DNA of 64,000 nucleotides from Membranipora membranacea. Its lineage: Eukaryota > Bryozoa > Gymnolaemata > Cheilostomatida > Membraniporidae. The DNA lies in the NCBI GenBank assembly GCA_914767715.1, contig OU612074.1, positions 9,315,501 to 9,379,500 of the forward strand. The letters are read 5' to 3'. Of this stretch, positions 59,801-64,000 are shown one piece after another (position 1 is the stretch's first letter; the number at the start of each line of letters is the position of its first letter). A program made the translations under genes and the position numbers. Below the pieces are notes generated by a model that was given only the letters and a program-made list of their open reading frames with translations, made no database searches and had not been told where the DNA came from.

Positions 59801-61957
59801 TCCGCTAGCCTTTTTTCGCCCTTGGAAATATGTACACTGCTTCAAAGTGCTGCACCTAAGGTAACATAGTATAGGCTAGTTTCAACAAACAATCACAACA
59901 AAGGTGAATTTGTTGTACGCTACTCAAGGTAAAAATAATTGGGATTTGGCCACTTACAGATGTACCTGAATAGAAAGGGGTGCGTGTGTGTGAAATAATG
60001 GTCTTTCTCCACTTCCCCCCTCCCCCTCACTCTACCTGCTAACGCACATGCTGGTCTTGTTTACAAGTATCGTTCGCAGTCTGGTGTCAATTTAATAATT
60101 TGACTCGGACACCAGATTGCACTAGTTGTGTCACTGGTTGTAACATCTGCATAAGGTAGTTGGACTTTGTCAAAGCTTTTTTCAGCTGAGTTACCGCAAT
60201 CATAGTAATTCACAGTCATGTCAAATTATTAAAAAAGTATTATATATATATATTATCAAAGATCAGATGTCTTATAACACGCCATATCCCGAAGCATGGG
60301 CGAAATTTTATTGCCACAATATCTGCGCTAGATTGCTTTGTGTTTGCAGACATGTTGGAGCACACCCTGGGGCTACCAAACCCCAGTAGTCGCTGGACTG
60401 CAGTGGGATTCGAACCACGAGCTTTAATATTTGCACGCTAAAGGACCAGCGCTCTAACCAACTGATCCACCTCCTACTCCTATTTTATAGCCAATGTGAA
60501 CTAGCGTTGTTTAAATTATAATGACTGTAAAAATAATGAATTATAATGATTTTTGTGTAAGCCATCCGATTTCAACTCAGCCAAGGATTTCTCCTTCAAT
60601 TGCACCAGATCAGATGTCTGGAGCAAGCTTTTCCCCTATAAATCTGGTTTTAATACTTCATGTAACCGGTCAAAGTTTTATAATTCAGGAAAGCATCGAC
60701 ATAGTGAATCAGAGACAGCCTATGTGAAATAACTAATATCTGTCATGAAAATTGGGACGTATCAAACCAAGTTTAATTTGTATTGTCGTAGTAGGATTAA
60801 CATTAACTGACACTTCAATGGACGCTGGGGAATAGAACAACCAAAATAGCAGTTTGAAAAAGTGATCTTCATAGCTCCCTCTAGTGGGAGTCAAACAAAC
60901 AACCCCTCGCCTCGTAGTAAGAGGCAAGCGCGAAAAATGATTGCCACATCTCACCATCCCCTAAATAAAAATAGTTGATAGCCCCACAGCTAGCCCTTAA
61001 AAGTGTTCGTGATGGCGATTGCGGCCGTAGGCGGCCGTTAATTCAACCCACCCCCTTAACGACCGCGATCGCCATCCCATACGTTTTTAAGGGCTGGCTG
61101 TGGATAGCGCTAGTAAGCACGGGGCTATCCACTACTCAGGGTAATTCATTCTCATTCTACGAGCTTGTACCGATCCACCAATTCACCTTGTTGTCAACAG
61201 TTTGCTGTTTTGATCGAAGCTCATATAAAATGGGCGTGATAATAAAATTTAAAGCGTAATATATGAAAAATATCTTTGGATGGAAGATCTCAGCTAGAAT
61301 TGTGTGGACAGGCAGCAGAAAAATTATAGAGTACTTAATTAGAAGCTCAAGGTGTAGTCAGCAGAAGCCTAGTTACTAACCAGACTCAAGAGTTCTTTTT
61401 TTGATTTTCGGCACTATTTGGAACACATTCTGCTATTGGAATGAAATAGACTGCCAATAAAAGTGTTAAAATAAAAGAAAAAGATGAATCAATTGCGTCA
61501 TCAAACCGTGATTTAACACATCAACAGTATCATTATCAACATCATACCTGTCTATGATTCCAACTCGTCTCTTTTCTAACATGATTTTCATGGTGTCTCC
61601 ACTTGTAAACCAATCAGGCTGCCAATGTTTAACTTCCTGTCTGTCAAACGTCTCTGAATATTTTGTGAGAATAGAGCATCCGTTCCTTTGAGTGGTAGGT
61701 TGTACTGTTTTAATCCCGGGAGCTTCATTGTCATGCAGAGTCGTGCCATTTATTCTAACATCAGAATTGGAATTGTCATGCAGAGTTGTACCTTTGGTTT
61801 CAGCATCCGAATTGGAATAGTCGTACGGCTCTAACACAATCCTCACGGTCTCTCTTCCGTTACTGGAAATTAGTACGGATGTGAATACAATGACACATAA
61901 TACTGCTAATGTATATAGATAGTTAGAAGTTGTCCCCAGTCGGCTCGAGAACCCCAT
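53820..61957 (-). CDS. Carbohydrate sulfotransferase, CHST8-14 type (Sulfotransfer_2)
   Basis: Predicted Golgi enzyme that sulfates a chondroitin, dermatan or GalNAc-type glycan from PAPS. Exons: 61957-61548, 59855-59678, 55964-55825, 54962-54844, 54070-53820; 1098 nt, 365 residues, phases matching. TM anchor about residues 13-31 (YLYTLAVLCVIVFTSVLIS), then a stem with a short internal duplication (GTTLHDN twice). The 5'-phosphosulfate loop is CATFKAGYTFW (169-179, K173). The 3'-phosphate loop is VTRNPWHRLVS (R202, S210). NAHWAPVLERCQVC and FYKNISSQTINKLRQIYKFEL match the C-terminal family pattern. The gap between the two loops is about 40 residues shorter than usual, so an exon whose length is a multiple of three may be missing between 55965 and 59677, or the lineage has lost that part. 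It is convergent with the 3-O-sulfotransferase-like gene and has a partial paralogue at the right edge. Confidence 0.85.
54381..54504. repeat. 124-bp palindrome, ~60-bp arms
   Basis: ctagaacaagtttgttccct pairs with agggaacaaacttgttctag, and gcaaatgtttggtat pairs with ataccaaacatttgc around a short cgcc loop. Lies in the last intron of the CHST-type gene. Confidence 0.85.
55676..55760 (+). mobile_element. Possible SINE head
   Basis: tggtttaatggttaagg resembles an A box and gcaggctttgtatttctcc a decayed B box at the right distance. Weak; could be chance. Confidence 0.3.
56934..56962. repeat. (ttggt)n tract at the 3' end of a LINE
   Basis: About five units of tttgg/ttggt, placed where the minus-strand LINE fragment at 57118-57690 ends, so it reads as its (aacca)n tail. 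Confidence 0.7.
57118..57690 (-). pseudogene. Non-LTR reverse transcriptase fragment
   Basis: STSVKYLGVTMDNKLRFETD is the conserved block after the RT palm in CR1/jockey-type LINEs; KISSAKQRLYLVKQF and SFVESCFFYCSLVTF follow. The frame is open from about 57690 to the stop at 57118 and the 5' part is missing, as usual for LINEs cut short during insertion. The 3' untranslated part runs to a (ttggt)n tract at 56934-56960. Confidence 0.82.
57961..58265. repeat. ~60-bp minisatellite, 5 copies
   Basis: Units start tgtaattc or tgttattc at 57961, 58021, 58081, 58140 and 58203, sharing gcctctgtcaccgtgtcttc and actcgtaatcttgaact. One unit is 59 and one 63 bp. Confidence 0.88.
58295..58435. repeat. ~45-bp repeat, 3 copies
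   Basis: aaacccttgctgccaaagtc recurs three times with changes; lies directly after the 60-bp minisatellite. Confidence 0.7.
58450..59670. other. Intron of the CHST-type gene, nothing recognised
   Basis: Part of the long intron between 59678 and 55964; a possible missed exon of this gene could lie here or in 55965-57100. Contains a G run at 58951. Confidence 0.4.
60283..60481 (-). mobile_element. SINE family B copy
   Basis: Minus-strand match to 46709-46945: aggaggtggatcagttggtt, then gtggttcgaatcccactgca, then the body ending in a gcttcgggatatgg-type tail. Lies between coding exons 1 and 2 of the CHST-type gene. Confidence 0.72.
60977..61129. mobile_element. Small inverted-repeat element, GC-rich core
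   Basis: gatagccccacagctagccc pairs with gggctggctgtgg and, at the outer end, ggggctatc. The inner block gatggcgattgcggccg pairs with cgaccgcgatcgccatc. GC content stands out from the AT-rich surroundings. Confidence 0.6.
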
Positions 61958-61959
61958 GA

Positions 61960-62690
61960 TACTCCGGCAGTATCAGCTGTTATTGTCAGTTTACTTCTTA
62001 CTAATTCTAGTTGACCTGATCAACTAATCATGGAGAACTATCAAATACACAATTCACATACGATCAAGTGATTGTGTCAATATTTTATTACATCATGATA
62101 TTTGTATATCTTTTAGCTCAACAGAAACAGAATATGCTTACAAGAGTGCTTATGGGTTTTTTGATCTTATAGTAACGCAATGTGCCAATAAAGTGTTGTT
62201 TGCCCGTGAAAACAACTTTTGTTTGATGACGTCAGTATTTTAAAAACATCTTTGGCATTAACAAACAGCAGCAACATAGCATAGCATAGCATAGCAACAG
62301 CATGTTACATAATTTGTCATCAGTCTTCCTAATAGCAGAAACCATTACTGAGCGTAAACAAACGTAAAGGGGTTTACTTTTGGTCGCAAAGATGACAAGG
62401 TTAAAGATGATAAAAATGCAAATAAAGATCTACCCAAACACTACAACTCAGAGTTAGTGGTCCAATAGTTAAAGATATAATTACTCTACCTTATTTATGT
62501 TTAGTAAGCGCTGTGTGGGTGTTCCTTTTTTATTCAGTCAACTGATCATTTGTATTAAAATTGTAATTGCGCTACGTTGTCCTGTGGTTATATTCACTTT
62601 TCAATATGCCAATTTAGCTGTAATAAAAACTAAAAAACTCACAATCTAACTTCTGCAAGTTGTGTAATGAACATAAAGGGATATACTTTT
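61960..62690. other. Upstream region of the CHST-type gene
   Basis: No coding sequence. Probable promoter region; no TATA or initiator is clear enough to call. Confidence 0.4.
62276..62301. repeat. (catag)n short tract
   Basis: Four to five units of catag upstream of the CHST-type gene. Confidence 0.75.
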
Positions 62691-62694
62691 GGTC

Positions 62695-62862
62695 AGATCA
62701 AGTTTGATGCATCTATCTGCATTCGGAGTTGCTCCTCTTCAACTGGTCAGGTTGGAGGCTTGTGTGACCAGTAAAGGGGAGCAACTCAGAATCTAGGCGA
62801 ATTGTATCAAACTTGGTCCAGGGAGGGTGAGATATCACCACCACCATCACCACCCTCCCTGC
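62695..62862. mobile_element. Inverted-repeat element plus hairpin
   Basis: aagtttgatgcatct...ggagttgctcctct pairs with ggggagcaactcagaatct...tatcaaactt. It is followed by a hairpin, gggagggtg...caccctccct, at 62821-62862. A partial relative of the first part is at 8688-8748 (ccaagtttgatccaatcg, ggagttgctccc). Confidence 0.6.
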
Positions 62863-63707
62863 TTGGTCTAACTTTTTGTTGGTACGCTAATAGATTATCT
62901 GTAATAATGCAAGTAAAATTATACTGTAATAACTAAAACATAAGGTCAGTGGGCAGTTAGAGATATAATGTCTCTACCTCATTTACGTTTGATAGAACTA
63001 TCATTTGCCTGTCATTTGTCTATTAATTGTCTTCCATTTAAATCAACATCGAAAACAAATGTTTACCGTAATACCTCACCATAGTCTTTCGCTTCAGAAG
63101 GTTGTAAATTTGATGACATCATTCTTTGATATTTTATTCCTCAACAATCAAATACATCTTACAGACGACATATGGAGGTATAGCTATAACTTAGCACCCC
63201 CTAGAGGAGTAGATGTTAGCTAAAGTTCAGCCTAGTTTGGGGGTGACTTCATCTTATCTTAGCATTTTGTCTAGTTGAGATAGGAGTCTAAAAAGAGATT
63301 AAGGAATGTCAGCAAATATTAGCATGTGCTAAAAGGCAGATTTTTCTCTTAGTTTCACATCTTGGAGTCGCTCAATCGCATCCCTTTGGCTCATTCTCTG
63401 CCACTATTGCCACCATATACAACACAGCAGGTATGTGTTAGTAGAGTTATTGGAGTGAGACCCTCGGTTTTGTTTGAGCTGTGTTACCTACTTATCAACA
63501 TGCCTGCTGAAACATTTCTATCAGTGAATCAGTCAGAAGAGACTTTAAGACCTGAGGGTACTAGGAGCTCAAACAATCAATCACAAAAGCTCATCATAAG
63601 AAGTTGTCTTTTTACTAAGTGTGAGGAGACAACTCCAGTACAAACCCAAAAATACCCATGGTTTATTAAATTGTGCTCTATAGACCATTTAGAAGATAAA
63701 AGATAAC

Positions 63708-63713
63708 TTTATT
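63708..63713 (-). promoter_or_regulatory. Poly(A) signal of the CHST-type paralogue
   Basis: AATAAA lies about 30 nt past the stop of the paralogue, at nearly the same distance as in the first copy, so the duplicated unit seems to include the 3' UTR. Confidence 0.5.
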
Positions 63714-63741
63714 GTTTTACTTATCTGAAAACAACTAACAC

Positions 63742-63992
63742 TTATGCTTGAGTAAAGTCCACAAATGGAGAATCAGGATAGTCAAACAAATATAATTCAT
63801 ATTTATAGAATTGTCTGAGTTCATTGATAGTCTGAGAACTGATATTCTTGAAGAATTGCTGGTAAGGGGGGCGGTGACCCTCCCCTTCCCGTAGGCTCTG
63901 TGACTGTACTGTAGTGAGTAATTTTGTCACATTTTCTACATCAAGTTTCCGCAGCATATATGATGCCTCCTTGTTCAAGTTTTCCTGTGAAA
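63742..63992 (-). CDS. Last exon of a second CHST-type gene (tandem paralogue, cut by window)
   Basis: This exon is exactly 251 nt, like the last exon of the gene at 53820-61957, with the same acceptor (ggtttag), the same entry phase and a TAA stop. About 11 of 82 residues differ (for example FFKNISSQTINELRQ against FYKNISSQTINKLRQ). Catalytic PAPS-loop exons would lie beyond base 64000. The high similarity points to a recent tandem duplication. The frame is intact, so there is no reason here to call it a pseudogene. Confidence 0.85.
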
Positions 63993-64000
63993 CTAAACCA

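Overview
The window looks like nuclear DNA from an invertebrate animal. It is AT-rich, its genes are split by GT-AG introns of about 0.4 to 10 kb, and it is full of transposable-element debris: a BEL/Pao LTR retrotransposon, a hAT transposase relic, non-LTR fragments, tRNA-derived SINEs, MITEs, fold-back elements and minisatellites. Golgi glycan sulfotransferases and AATAAA signals fit a metazoan. I cannot name the phylum from the sequence. There is no bacterial, organellar or CRISPR content. All exon models were built by hand from splice signals and reading phase, without transcripts.

Layout. (1) 3.3-15.8 kb, minus strand: an 11-exon gene for an unrecognised protein of about 859 residues, mostly low-complexity and basic, with a compact C-terminal region that may be RRM-like. 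(2) 15.9-17.1 kb: a large fold-back element. (3) 17.8-39.4 kb, minus strand: a cation diffusion facilitator (CDF) metal transporter of the Mn type, with DxxxD in both transmembrane metal-site motifs. One of its introns holds a 9-kb BEL/Pao retrotransposon (22.1-31.1 kb), inserted into an older SINE and itself carrying a nested 578-bp MITE. Another intron holds a broken hAT transposase, an 84-bp tandem repeat and a fold-back element. (4) 39.4-48.4 kb: intergenic, with a MITE, a near-perfect 523-bp palindrome, a LINE 3' end and two SINEs placed head to head. (5) 48.5-52.6 kb, plus strand: a five-exon heparan sulfate 3-O-sulfotransferase-like gene, complete. (6) 53.8-62.0 kb, minus strand: a five-exon carbohydrate sulfotransferase of the CHST8-14 type (Sulfotransfer_2), convergent with gene 5. 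(7) 63.7-64.0 kb, minus strand: the last exon of a second, closely similar copy of gene 6, running off the right edge.

How the genes relate. Genes 5, 6 and 7 are predicted type II Golgi enzymes that use PAPS (3'-phosphoadenosine 5'-phosphosulfate) to sulfate glycans, so the right quarter is a small sulfotransferase neighbourhood with a recent tandem duplication. The transporter could supply Mn2+ to the secretory pathway, which glycan-building enzymes need, but that link is only inference. The most notable points are the sulfotransferase cluster, a Cys in place of the usual PAPS-binding Arg in gene 5, the unrecognised 859-residue gene, a MITE lying 9 nt inside a splice donor, and the layered insertions in the transporter intron.
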